From Deltaproteobacteria bacterium (lineage in GTDB: Bacteria > SAR324 > JACQKK01), in NCBI GenBank assembly GCA_029858505.1, contig JAOUEW010000001.1, positions 558,001 to 622,000 on the forward strand: a DNA stretch of 64,000 nucleotides, in the 5' to 3' direction. Below the pieces are notes generated by a model, which worked only from the letters and a program-made list of their open reading frames with translations, searched no databases and had not been told where the DNA came from. Shown piece after piece: positions 19,247 through 30,021 of the stretch. Position 1 is the stretch's first letter; each line of letters starts with the position of its first letter. Position numbers and translations under genes: made by a program.

Positions 19247-19747
19247 TTAGCCAAACAAAGAGCCAATCAGGTCGTCCACTTGGTTTTGGCTTAATTTCTG
19301 CCAGTCATCAAACTGCAGTTCGCCCCCAAACCGACTGGCCAGATCGGTATCCAACTCATCGGCCACCTCTTGCAATTGCAGCACGTGGCGCTGCACCACC
19401 GAGGGCAAGGCCAGTTCCAGTTCCAGGGTGTATTTCATTAAAATGGAGGGCCTGCCCTGAATGTCCATCAGCCCTAGGGCTTCCCGGCGCTGCAGGGCGT
19501 TGTAGGCCAGCAGGTGGCTGTACATTTGTTCCGAGGGAACCACCCCGGTGACCAGAATGGAATAAAACGTGATGTTGTGAAGTTCTGGGTTTACCCGGAT
19601 GACCATTTGGGCTGATCCCCGGCGCCAGGTCATCAGGTCTTGGCTCACCCGGTGGGGGGAATCCACGTTGCAGGTGTTCAGGCAGTCCCAATAAATATCG
19701 CACAGCTTGTGAAAGCGGCTGGGGTCGGAGAGATAGTGACTCATCAC
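19247..19747 (-). CDS. YbjN-like / secretion-chaperone-fold protein
   Basis: 166 residues, cytoplasmic, no signal. The layout resembles YbjN/CesT-like folds: a helix with an odd WDCLNTCNVD stretch, a strand pair (AQMVIRVNPELHNITFYSIL), a helix (EQMYSHLLAYNALQR), further strands ending MKYTLELEL, and a long C-terminal helix (VLQLQEVADELDTDLASRFG). Members of this fold bind partner proteins or, for YbjN, affect stress and motility in enterobacteria; no role can be assigned here. It lies about 200 bp downstream of the RelA/SpoT homologue on the same strand and might be co-transcribed. Assignment to the fold is tentative. Confidence 0.7.
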   Translation of the reverse strand: MMSHYLSDPSRFHKLCDIYWDCLNTCNVDSPHRVSQDLMTWRRGSAQMVIRVNPELHNITFYSILVTGVVPSEQMYSHLLAYNALQRREALGLMDIQGRPSILMKYTLELELALPSVVQRHVLQLQEVADELDTDLASRFGGELQFDDWQKLSQNQVDDLIGSLFG

Positions 19748-19948
19748 GGGCCTTGGGGGTTAAGCGGTGGAGGATGGGCTGCCTGCTGTGGTTTGATGTG
19801 ATAGCCGAATCTATAACCATCTGCCCCCCAGAAGCAACCAGGGTTTACACCCCCAGGCTCCCTTCTCTCTCCCTCTGTTCCCGCCTCCCCCCGCGTTTTC
19901 GTTTGGCGTGGGTCTTTACTCTCTAGAACCCTGCCCCCCGTCATTGCC

Positions 19949-22126
19949 CTAAGAGACCTTGAGCACTTCGCTGATGCTTCGCAGGCGGTGAATGATTTTC
20001 TGGTACACCCGGGTGTCCACCGGCTCGATATCGATCACCGCCGCGGCAAACCCCGGATCGCGGGGTTCAATGGTCAGGTTGCGAATGCTTACCTTCAGGC
20101 TGGCCATCACCTTGCTGATTTTGTAGATCACCCCTGGGCGGTCCCTGGCCTCCACGGTCAGGGTATAGGCGGCCTTGACCGGGGTGGATTCCCACCCCAC
20201 ATGCAGGAAGTTCTCTGGGTCGTGCTGGGCCAGGTTGGGGCAGTTTTCCCGGTGAATCATCACCTCCGATCCTTTATGCACCCCCACAATGGCGTCTCCC
20301 TCCATGGGCGAGCAGCAGCGGGCCATCACCACCAGTTGGTCTTTGCGCCCCACCTTTAGGTTTGGCGAGGAGGCCCCAAACATGCCCCCCAAATACCGAG
20401 ACAGCAGCGAGCGCTCCCAGTTTTCTTGGCGCTTTAATTTTTTAGGCTCCACCAGCCCAGACTCGGCCAAAAAGGGCCGCAGGGCCAACCGGCGGGTGCC
20501 CACTTCTTGGTAAAACTGATCCAGCCCCAGCCCCCGGGCTTTTAGGGCCAACTGAAAGGCCGGCAGGGCCAGCAGCCGCTCAGGGTTTTCTCCCAACCGG
20601 CGGACTTCCACCGGAAACAATTCCATTCCCAACTGGCGGGCCTTGGCTTGGTCTTGCAGGCGCAGGGCCCGGTGCAGGGCCATGCGGGCCCGGGTGGTGT
20701 GCACGTGGTCTAGCCAGGTTTCATCGGGCGCCACGTCCTGGGCGGTGACAATTTCCACCAGGTCGCCGTCTTTCAGGGCGTGTTCACGGGTCACCGGGTG
20801 GTCGGCAATTTGGGCCCCCAGGCACTTCAACCCCAGGTCCGAGTGAATGGCAAAGGCGAAATCAATCACCGTGGCCCCGGCGGGAAAGGTGAGCATGTCT
20901 CCCTTGGGGGTAAAGGCTTGCAGGGTTTCCATTTGGGCGTGGCGCAGCACGTCCTCCATCTTCAAATCCTGATCGCCCTCCAGCCGGTCCATCAAGTCCA
21001 GATAGTTTTGATAGTAGCGGGTCAGGTCGGCATTGTTTCCTTTCCAGTCGGCCAAAATGCCCCACTTGTCAAAATGGGCCATGGCCTGCCAGGTAATTTC
21101 CACCTTCACCGGCTTCTGGCCGATGAACACCTGGGTTTCCAGCCCCTGATAGCGGGTGGGCTTGGGGTTCGAGATGTAATCGCGGATGGCCATGGGCACG
21201 GCCCGGCACTTGGTGTGAATCGCCCCCAGGGCCGGGTAGCAGTCGGCCTGAGAGGGAACGATCACCCGAAAGCCCCCAAAGGATCCAGCGGCCGCTTCCG
21301 GCTGATAGATAAAGTCGGCCACTTGGTGTTGAACCGCCACCAGAGAAAACCCCTGGTCTTCCGCCCAGGGAAGGGCCGCCAGGGCCGTTTCTAGAATTTT
21401 CCCCATGGCGTTTACTTTTCGCCGCTCGGTTTTCACCAGCCCCCTCAGCAGGGCCAGGGTGCGTTTGAACCGGTGGGGGTACAAAAACCGGAAGGCCAGG
21501 GTGGTCAATTCTCCGGCAATCTCCATCAGCCCCAGCCGCTGGGCCATGGGCACGTACACCACCAGGGTTTCCATGCTGATCCGCCGCTGGCGGCCACGGT
21601 CCAGGGGGGCCAGGTCCCGCATGTTGTCCAGCCGGTCGAAGATTTTGACCAACAGGGTGCGGATGTCTTTCACCGAAGACGTCAGCAGCTTGCGATAGGT
21701 TTCCAAAGAGACCAGATCGGCGCTTTTGCCCTGGCGAGAGGCCTTGGTCAGCCCGTCCACCGCGTCGGCCAGCCAAGTTCCGTAAAACTGGCTGATTTCT
21801 TTTTTGGTCAGGTCCGTGTCTTCGATGATGTCGTGCAGCAGGGCAATGATGACCCCCTCCACGTCCAAGCCCGCGTCGCTGGCCAGCAGCGCCACCCGGT
21901 AGGGGTGAATGATGGCGGGCAGCCCCGACTTACGCATTTGGCCGTGGTGATAATGCTCCACATCGTGAAAGGCTTGTTCCAGCAGGGCGTGGCGGGGGGT
22001 GGTTTCTTTGGGATAGCGCTTGCGCAGGGTGTCTTTGATCCGCCGCAACTGGCCATTCACCGGACTACGCCGCTCTTCTCCCCCAACGGGAAGGGCCCCC
22101 GGTTGAGGTGGGCGGTCGTGGCTGGC
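19949..22126 (-). CDS. RelA/SpoT homologue with intact hydrolase and degenerate synthetase domain
   Basis: 725 residues from the ATG at 22126 (MASHDRPP); in-frame ATG 22189 and TTG 22204 lie in AT-rich, promoter-like sequence. Domain order: HD hydrolase (HPYRVALLAS, LLHDIIEDTD, KIFDRLDNMRDL, with the metal-site H, HD and D kept), pseudo-synthetase, TGS (FTPKGDMLTFPAGATVIDFA), helical and zinc-finger-like region (VMARCCSPMEGDAIVG), C-terminal ACT (EARDRPGVIYKISKVMA). In the synthetase region the catalytic motifs are lost: the Asp of the usual DLxAxR is Ser (SFGGFR), YQSLHT is YQGLET, EIQIRT is EITWQA and the last motif reads KWGILADW. The protein should therefore hydrolyse (p)ppGpp but not make it. 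It is longer than small alarmone hydrolases and keeps the regulatory C-terminus. Confidence 0.93.
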   Translation of the reverse strand, partial: ASHDRPPQPGALPVGGEERRSPVNGQLRRIKDTLRKRYPKETTPRHALLEQAFHDVEHYHHGQMRKSGLPAIIHPYRVALLASDAGLDVEGVIIALLHDIIEDTDLTKKEISQFYGTWLADAVDGLTKASRQGKSADLVSLETYRKLLTSSVKDIRTLLVKIFDRLDNMRDLAPLDRGRQRRISMETLVVYVPMAQRLGLMEIAGELTTLAFRFLYPHRFKRTLALLRGLVKTERRKVNAMGKILETALAALPWAEDQGFSLVAVQHQVADFIYQPEAAAGSFGGFRVIVPSQADCYPALGAIHTKCRAVPMAIRDYISNPKPTRYQGLETQVFIGQKPVKVEITWQAMAHFDKWGILADWKGNNADLTRYYQNYLDLMDRLEGDQDLKMEDVLRHAQMETLQAFTPKGDMLTFPAGATVIDFAFAIHSDLGLKCLGAQIADHPVTREHALKDGDLVEIVTAQDVAPDETWLDHVHTTRARMALHRALRLQDQAKARQLGMELFPVEVRRLGENPERLLALPAFQLALKARGLGLDQFYQEVGTRRLALRPFLAESGLVEPKKLKRQENWERSLLSRYLGGMFGASSPNLKVGRKDQLVVMARCCSPMEGDAIVGVHKGSEVMIHRENCPNLAQHDPENFLHVGWESTPVKAAYTLTVEARDRPGVIYKISKVMASLKVSIRNLTIEPRDPGFAAAVIDIEPVDTRVYQKIIHRLRSISEVLKVS

Positions 22127-22193
22127 CATCGGGGAAAATCCATAGGTTAGAGTGAACACATCTTCCAATTCTCTACCAAAATACCACATCTCA

Positions 22194-22209
22194 AAGGATT
22201 GCAATCCTT
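22194..22209. promoter_or_regulatory. Perfect 16-bp palindrome upstream of the RSH gene
   Basis: AAGGATTGCAATCCTT, a perfect self-complementary site with no spacer, sits 68-83 bp upstream of the preferred RSH start. It is a candidate operator for a dimeric regulator. If translation started at the upstream TTG (22204) or ATG (22189), the site would overlap the start region. Confidence 0.4.
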
Positions 22210-22693
22210 ACGCCGGGTTTTCTTTTGGCAAAAAGAAACGAAGGGCTGCTTAGGAATATGTAGGGGGGGGTAACCCCAATAAATAATGATTATCCCGTAA
22301 GGGCGTGACGCAAAAAAACACTATCCTTTTGGAGATAGATTGCGTATATAAACGCTAGCAATTGCGTTTGTCTAAAAATAACCATTATATTACGGCTCGT
22401 GCTTACGGGGGGGGCCACAAAAGGGGAGGAAGGATAAAGAAAGAAGTAGAAGATAAGGCTTGGTTGCCATTGTTGAGCTTGAGCTTGAACTAGAAACGGG
22501 AGGAGTACGTTTACCCTTTGCATCGGTCTTTTGGGGGGCATAAGTCCTCCGGAGACCATATGGCTTGTGGGGGCTAGGGGAAGCCATCAAACAACCCTGA
22601 CCCTTTCGGCAACTCAACACGGATGTGTCGGCCATGGGGAAGACAGGACGCCCGGGGGATGGGCCCAACCCAAATCAGGGGGAGAACCAGAAT
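22210..22693. other. Intergenic region between divergent RSH and hybrid-kinase genes
   Basis: AT-rich in its middle third. It contains an imperfect two-step hairpin at 22308-22345: ACGCAA pairs with TTGCGT (22340-22345), enclosing CTATC / GATAG. I see no recognisable riboswitch and no gene. The promoters of both divergent genes should lie here. Confidence 0.35.
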
Positions 22694-25495
<2,802 letters not shown>

Positions 25496-25585
25496 TTCAT
25501 TTTTTCCCGGAGTTCGTGGTATAAAATAATATCATGATTGTAAAGCAGCCCCTTGGGGCATTTCAATCGTTCATCAGGGAAGATC

Positions 25586-25885
25586 ATGGCAAATCCCCGG
25601 GTAGAGGTTGACAAGGAATTGGAACCCCTGGTGGCCGAGTTTTTAGAGCGGCGGCGCCAGGACATGCCCCTGCTGAAGGCGGCCTTGGCCAAGGGCGATT
25701 TTGAAACCCTGCGCACCAAAGGCCACCAGGTCAAGGGGGCGGGGGGCGGTTATGGCTTCGATCACCTCAGCCAAATCGGCCGGGCCATTGAAGAGGCCGC
25801 CAAGGTTAAAAACGGGCCTGCCATCCAAACCCAGCTCGACGATATGGAGTCTTACCTGGCGGGTGTAGAGGTGATTTATCAGTAA
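25586..25885 (+). CDS. Free-standing histidine phosphotransfer (Hpt) protein
   Basis: 99 residues from the ATG at 25586, preceded by CAGGGAAG. The phospho-acceptor His is in KGHQVKGAGGGYGFDHLSQI, the canonical Hpt helix motif. It is a single-domain cytoplasmic relay that would move phosphate from the receiver of the adjacent hybrid kinase (90 bp upstream) to a response regulator elsewhere. The stretch before it includes a TATAAAATAAT segment that could be a separate promoter. Together the two genes make most of a phosphorelay; the output regulator is not in the window. Confidence 0.88.
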   Translation: MANPRVEVDKELEPLVAEFLERRRQDMPLLKAALAKGDFETLRTKGHQVKGAGGGYGFDHLSQIGRAIEEAAKVKNGPAIQTQLDDMESYLAGVEVIYQ

Positions 25886-25923
25886 TCTTGCTTTGCGGTG
25901 GTTGATTCCCAGAGACATCCCTT

Positions 25924-27603
25924 ATGCCCACATCTTTTCCAGCTCCCGACCCCACCCCGATGGATTCCTTCCAAACCCTTACCCGCTTGGCCCAACACCC
26001 CTTTGACCTGACGGCTCCTGGCGCCCTGACGGCCCAGCGGGTTTTGGACCTGCAGGCCCAGGCCTGCGGGTTTCAACTGCTGTATGGCACCCAGCGGGTG
26101 AACCAGGAAACCCTGGCGGCCCTGGCAGGCCTGGCCAAGGAAACCCAGGCGGTGGAACGAATGGCCCAGTTGATGGCTGGGGCCCGAGCGAACCGAATTG
26201 AAGGCTGGCCCAGCGAAGACCGCCAAGTGCTGCACCATGCCACCCGCGACTTGTTCTCGGACATGCCCGAACCCCCGCTGTTGACCAGGGTTCGGGAACG
26301 CCTTGCCCCGGCCGAGGCCGACGCCGCCCGGGCCGCCCGAGAGGAAGCCGTGAAACAAATGGAACACCTGAGGGTGTTTCTGGATGACGTGATGATGGGG
26401 CGGATCACCAACAACCGGGGAGAAACTTTTACCGACTTGGTGAACGTGGGCATTGGCGGGTCCGACCTGGGACCCAGGGCCGTGTACATGGCCGTGGGCC
26501 CCCACCGCCTGCGGGGCCGCCAAGTGCATTACGTCAGCAACCTCGACTCCGACGACATGTCTCGCCACCTGGCGGGGCTGAATCTTTCTCGCACGCTGGT
26601 GAACGTGGTGTCGAAAAGCGGCACCACCCTGGAGACCCTGACCAACGAAACCCTGGCCCGCCGGTTTTTCCGCGAGGCGGGGCTGGACCCGGCCCAGCAC
26701 TTTATTTGCGTGACCGGCCAGGGCAGCCCCATGGACAACCCCGCCGCCTACCGGGCCTGCTTTCACATGTTCGATTACATTGGGGGGCGCTACTCGGTTA
26801 CCTCCATGGTGGGGGGGGTCAGCCTGGGGTTTGCCATGGGCTACGCGGGGTTCGTGGAATTTCTGCGAGGGGCCCGGGCCATGGACCTGGCCTCGCTGGA
26901 GCCAGACCCGCTGAACAACCTGCCCCTGCTGGCGGCTTTGCTGGGGGTGTGGAACCGCTCGTTCTTGGGGCATGAAACCCTGGCGGTGCTGCCTTACAGC
27001 CAGGGGCTGTTGCGGTTTGTGGCTCACCTGCAGCAGCTCGACATGGAATCCAACGGCAAGGGGGTCACCCGCCTGGGGCAAGAGGCCCCCTATCCCACCG
27101 GCCCGGTGGTGTGGGGAGAACCCGGCACCAACGGCCAGCACGCCTTCTATCAGTTGCTGCACCAAAGCAAAACCGTGGTGCCCTGCGAGTTCATCGCCTT
27201 CCGGCGCTGCCAATGGAACGCCGATATCGAAGTAGAGGGCACCACCAGCCAGCAAAAAGTGTTGGCCAACGTGCTGGCCCACGCCATGGCCCTGGCCCTG
27301 GGCCAAACCCATGAAAACCCCAACAAGCGTTTCCCCGGCAACCGCCCCAGTTGGCTGATGGTTCACGACCGGCTGACCCCCTATTCTTTGGGCAGCCTGC
27401 TGGCCTTTTATGAAAACAAGGTGGCCTTTCAGGGGCTGCTGTGGAACATCAACTCTTTCGACCAGGAAGGCGTGCAGTTGGGCAAGGTGTTGGCCCAGCG
27501 GTTTCTTTCTCACTTACAAAACCCCACCGGGGCCCAGGCCAAGGCCGACCCCTTGGGGTTGGCCATGCTGCAGGCCGCTGGAATGCTAGAGGATTCAACT
27601 TAA
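25924..27603 (+). CDS. pgi: Glucose-6-phosphate isomerase
   Basis: 559 residues, full length for the large bacterial PGI class. Interconverts glucose 6-phosphate and fructose 6-phosphate in the cytoplasm. Visible signatures: VGIGGSDLGPRAV (phosphate loop), VVSKSGTTLETL, SVTSMVGGVSLGFAMGYAGF, GTNGQHAFYQLLHQ (catalytic His region), NKRFPGNRPS and GSLLAFYENKVAFQGLLWNI, ending with the Lys of EGVQLGK. Starts ATG 25924; a second in-frame ATG at 25960 is possible. It lies 38 bp after the Hpt gene on the same strand, so the three may share transcripts, with no obvious functional link. Confidence 0.97.
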   Translation: MPTSFPAPDPTPMDSFQTLTRLAQHPFDLTAPGALTAQRVLDLQAQACGFQLLYGTQRVNQETLAALAGLAKETQAVERMAQLMAGARANRIEGWPSEDRQVLHHATRDLFSDMPEPPLLTRVRERLAPAEADAARAAREEAVKQMEHLRVFLDDVMMGRITNNRGETFTDLVNVGIGGSDLGPRAVYMAVGPHRLRGRQVHYVSNLDSDDMSRHLAGLNLSRTLVNVVSKSGTTLETLTNETLARRFFREAGLDPAQHFICVTGQGSPMDNPAAYRACFHMFDYIGGRYSVTSMVGGVSLGFAMGYAGFVEFLRGARAMDLASLEPDPLNNLPLLAALLGVWNRSFLGHETLAVLPYSQGLLRFVAHLQQLDMESNGKGVTRLGQEAPYPTGPVVWGEPGTNGQHAFYQLLHQSKTVVPCEFIAFRRCQWNADIEVEGTTSQQKVLANVLAHAMALALGQTHENPNKRFPGNRPSWLMVHDRLTPYSLGSLLAFYENKVAFQGLLWNINSFDQEGVQLGKVLAQRFLSHLQNPTGAQAKADPLGLAMLQAAGMLEDST

Positions 27604-27633
27604 AGCCCCCCTTTCCCCTCATTCAAACCTAGC

Positions 27634-27907
27634 ACTCGAAGCCAGCGGATGATCTTTTCCCAAACAGCCCCCTTCTCCACCGCCCTACGGGCGGCTGCCC
27701 TTCCCCGTCGTAGAGGGGCAATGCTCGAAGCCATCGGCTATTCACTTCGACCGTTTGGATGGAGAAGACTGATCGGAAGCAAGCAACGCACAATCGCAAT
27801 TGAACTCCCCCTCTCTTCGGGAGAGGGGGGCGAGGTCTCATTGTTCTTCAACCCTTCGGTGGGAGAAAACTGGACGGAAACAGGCGCGTAACCTGTCGGC
27901 TTCGAGT
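27634..27907 (+). repeat. Fold-back intergenic repeat, copy B
   Basis: Non-coding, with outer ends ACTCGAAGCC (27634-27643) and GGCTTCGAGT (27898-27907), and an inner second start GCTCGAAGCC (27723-27732). Two internal modules recall copy A: CGGCTATTCACTTCGACCGT...GGAAGCAAG, and ACCCTTCGGTGGGAGAAAAC. The ends pair as CGAAGCC/GGCTTCG, whereas copies A and C pair as CGAATCC/GGATTCG, so both arms have changed together. It fills most of the gap between pgi and the metal-efflux operon; 27908-28058 holds no gene. Confidence 0.7.
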
Positions 27908-28058
27908 CAATGCCCCCTGGCTTTTCTTCTTTCTCTCCCGTAAGAAAGGGATTATGCTAAAAATAGAATCGCTTGATTGGGGCAAGTACCGGTTGGGCGA
28001 ATCTCTTGGGTGAACATGGCACCCAGATAAAAGTGAATACGGTTATCCGTAAGGGCCT

Positions 28059-28457
28059 ATGCGGCAACAATCTTCCCGATGGCTAAGAATGGGTTCCGTG
28101 GCGTTGGCCGCGGTATGGATGGGATTGTCTTTGCACCCCTGTTTGGATGCCTTCCGTTCTTCCGGCCCGGTTTCTGCCACCGCGGCCCATGGCGGTTCCC
28201 ACTCCCATGCTCGTGAGCTGCCCCGCCCCAGCGCCATGCCGGTGGGCACGGCCTGCCCGCCCGTAAGCTGCACCCTCAGTTCCCCCATGGCGGCGTCTGC
28301 TCAGGAAGAATCCTCCACCCAGCAGCAATCTGCCGAAAGAACAGAAAAGACCACTCCCCGGCAAGATTTCTCCCCAGCCCTCCAAGTTTCCCACGCTTCC
28401 CAACCCTCTCCCGTTCAGCCGCAGTTGTGGCTGCGTCATCGGTCGTTGCGCACCTGA
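28059..28457 (+). CDS. Small exported His/Ser/Pro-rich protein ahead of the Cu/Ag efflux operon
   Basis: 132 residues. A hydrophobic N-terminal segment after Arg/Lys (RWLRMGSVALAAVWMGLSL) suggests a signal peptide or anchor. The rest is low-complexity, with a His cluster HGGSHSHARE and three Cys (HPCLD, TACPPVSC). No known domain. Its position 130 bp upstream of the CusC-like gene, and its His/Cys content, suggest a periplasmic metal-binding accessory (inference). The ribosome site AAGGG is close to the ATG. It could also be an unconstrained frame, so confidence is moderate. Confidence 0.5.
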   Translation: MRQQSSRWLRMGSVALAAVWMGLSLHPCLDAFRSSGPVSATAAHGGSHSHARELPRPSAMPVGTACPPVSCTLSSPMAASAQEESSTQQQSAERTEKTTPRQDFSPALQVSHASQPSPVQPQLWLRHRSLRT

Positions 28458-28587
28458 TTTCTCCCCCTTCGTTTCAAGTCATCCTTTCGGGGTGGTAAAC
28501 CACCCTTGAGCAGCCACACGTTCGCGGACCGGTCCACCGGGTACCGTTGAACAAGGGCATGAACAAACGATGGACAGGAGAATTCCC

Positions 28588-30021
28588 ATGAACCCACGGG
28601 TATGGTTCCCCGTATCGCAACGCATTCACTTTCGGCCCCCCTGGCTGTGGGCTTTGGCACTGGGCATTGTGCCAGCCATAGTGTTGATTCTGGCGCTGGG
28701 GGTTGGGCCTGCCTGGGCAGAGCAAGCCGTTCCCCAGGCCATTCCAGAGAGCAAGCCACAGGACGCCACGCCACCAGAAACCAAGCCGCCGGAATCCAAA
28801 CCCGAAGCCATCCCCCAGGGCTTCACGGCGGAATCCGCCGTGGCCCAGGCCCTGGAAAACAATCCGGGTTTGGCGGCCCGCATGTCGCAGGCACGGGCGG
28901 CGGCTGAAATCCCCGCTCAGGTCGGGGCTTGGCCGGACCCCATGGTGCGCCTGGGAGACGTGAACGTGCCCACGGAGGGAGACCCCAACGGGGACCCCAT
29001 GACCATGAAAGAAATTATGGTGGAACAGCGGATTCCCTTCCCTGGGAAAACCGCCTATCGCTCGGGGGCGGCCCGGGCCGAGGCCGGAGCGGCCATGGAA
29101 ATGGCCAGGGATGCCCGGCTGCGGCTGATCCGCGACGTGAAGGTAAGCTGGTGGCGGCTGTTCCAACTGGAGCGGGGGTTGGAAAACGTTCACCGCAATC
29201 AGGAACTGCTTCGCCAACTGGTGCAGGTGGCCTCGACCAAATACAAGGTGGGCAAGGGCCTGCAACAGGATGTGCTGATGGCCCAGCTGGAACTCTCCCG
29301 CATGTTGGAAACGGAACTCACCCTGAAAAACCAATGGGAGCGGGAGAAGATCAACTTTCGGCGGTTGCTGAGTTTGGAAGACAGTGACCCGGTGGCGCTG
29401 GCCCCCCTGCAGGACCCCAAGATCCCCCCCCTGACCCCCCAGCAGGAACAAGCGCTGGCCGATGCCCTGCCTGGCGGTGGGGAGCGGCCGGGCTTGGCCG
29501 CCCGCCGCCTGGAGCTGCAAGCCGCCGAAGACCGTGAAACCCTGGCCGCCCTGGAATGGCTCCCCGACCTGACGGTGGGGCTGGCCTACGCCAAACGTCC
29601 CGGCCCCATGTCGGGGATGCCCCAACCCCCGGTGCGCTCGGTGTATGTGGGGGTCAACCTGCCGCTGTACGGTTGGAAGCAATCCGCCAAAGCGTCGATG
29701 CGGGGAGAAGAACGCCTGATGCGGGAGCAAGGGCTGGAAAGCGAGCGGGATCAGGGCGAGGCAGAAGGCCGGATGGCTCTGGCCGATTATCGGCGGGCCG
29801 TTCAGGTGGTGGAGTTGTTTTCTGCCGGCATTTTGCCCCAGGCCCAACAAATGGTGGCCTCCATGCACGGGGCCTATCAGGTGAACAAGGTGGATTTCTT
29901 GAACCTGATGCGGGCCCAGGTAACCCAATACAACAATGAAAACGAATACTGGAAAGCCGTGGGAGAAGCCCATCAGGCCTTGGCCCGGCTGGCCTACGCC
30001 ATCGGAAAGGAATCGCTATGA
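28588..30021 (+). CDS. TolC-family outer-membrane efflux protein (CusC-like)
   Basis: 477 residues from the ATG at 28588 with AGGAGAA eight bases upstream; an in-frame ATG at 28570 lacks this. Signal sequence ends at PAWAEQA. A Pro/Lys/Glu-rich spacer precedes two OEP repeats with long helices: FTAESAVAQALENNPGL... and the second repeat PGLAARRLELQAAEDRETLA. EQRIPFPGKTAYRSGAARAE is typical of heavy-metal efflux TolC proteins. It forms the trimeric outer-membrane duct of the pump. First core gene of the tolC-adaptor-RND operon; its stop overlaps the next start (ATGA). Confidence 0.92.
   Translation: MNPRVWFPVSQRIHFRPPWLWALALGIVPAIVLILALGVGPAWAEQAVPQAIPESKPQDATPPETKPPESKPEAIPQGFTAESAVAQALENNPGLAARMSQARAAAEIPAQVGAWPDPMVRLGDVNVPTEGDPNGDPMTMKEIMVEQRIPFPGKTAYRSGAARAEAGAAMEMARDARLRLIRDVKVSWWRLFQLERGLENVHRNQELLRQLVQVASTKYKVGKGLQQDVLMAQLELSRMLETELTLKNQWEREKINFRRLLSLEDSDPVALAPLQDPKIPPLTPQQEQALADALPGGGERPGLAARRLELQAAEDRETLAALEWLPDLTVGLAYAKRPGPMSGMPQPPVRSVYVGVNLPLYGWKQSAKASMRGEERLMREQGLESERDQGEAEGRMALADYRRAVQVVELFSAGILPQAQQMVASMHGAYQVNKVDFLNLMRAQVTQYNNENEYWKAVGEAHQALARLAYAIGKESL

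Noticed and set aside
22290-22350. Possible cyclic-di-GMP or other riboswitch
   Set aside because: There is a hairpin with ACGCAA, but the conserved GEMM core and tetraloop-receptor pattern are absent.
25879-27513. Minus-strand frame of 544 codons
   Set aside because: Antisense shadow of pgi, which is a complete well-conserved enzyme.
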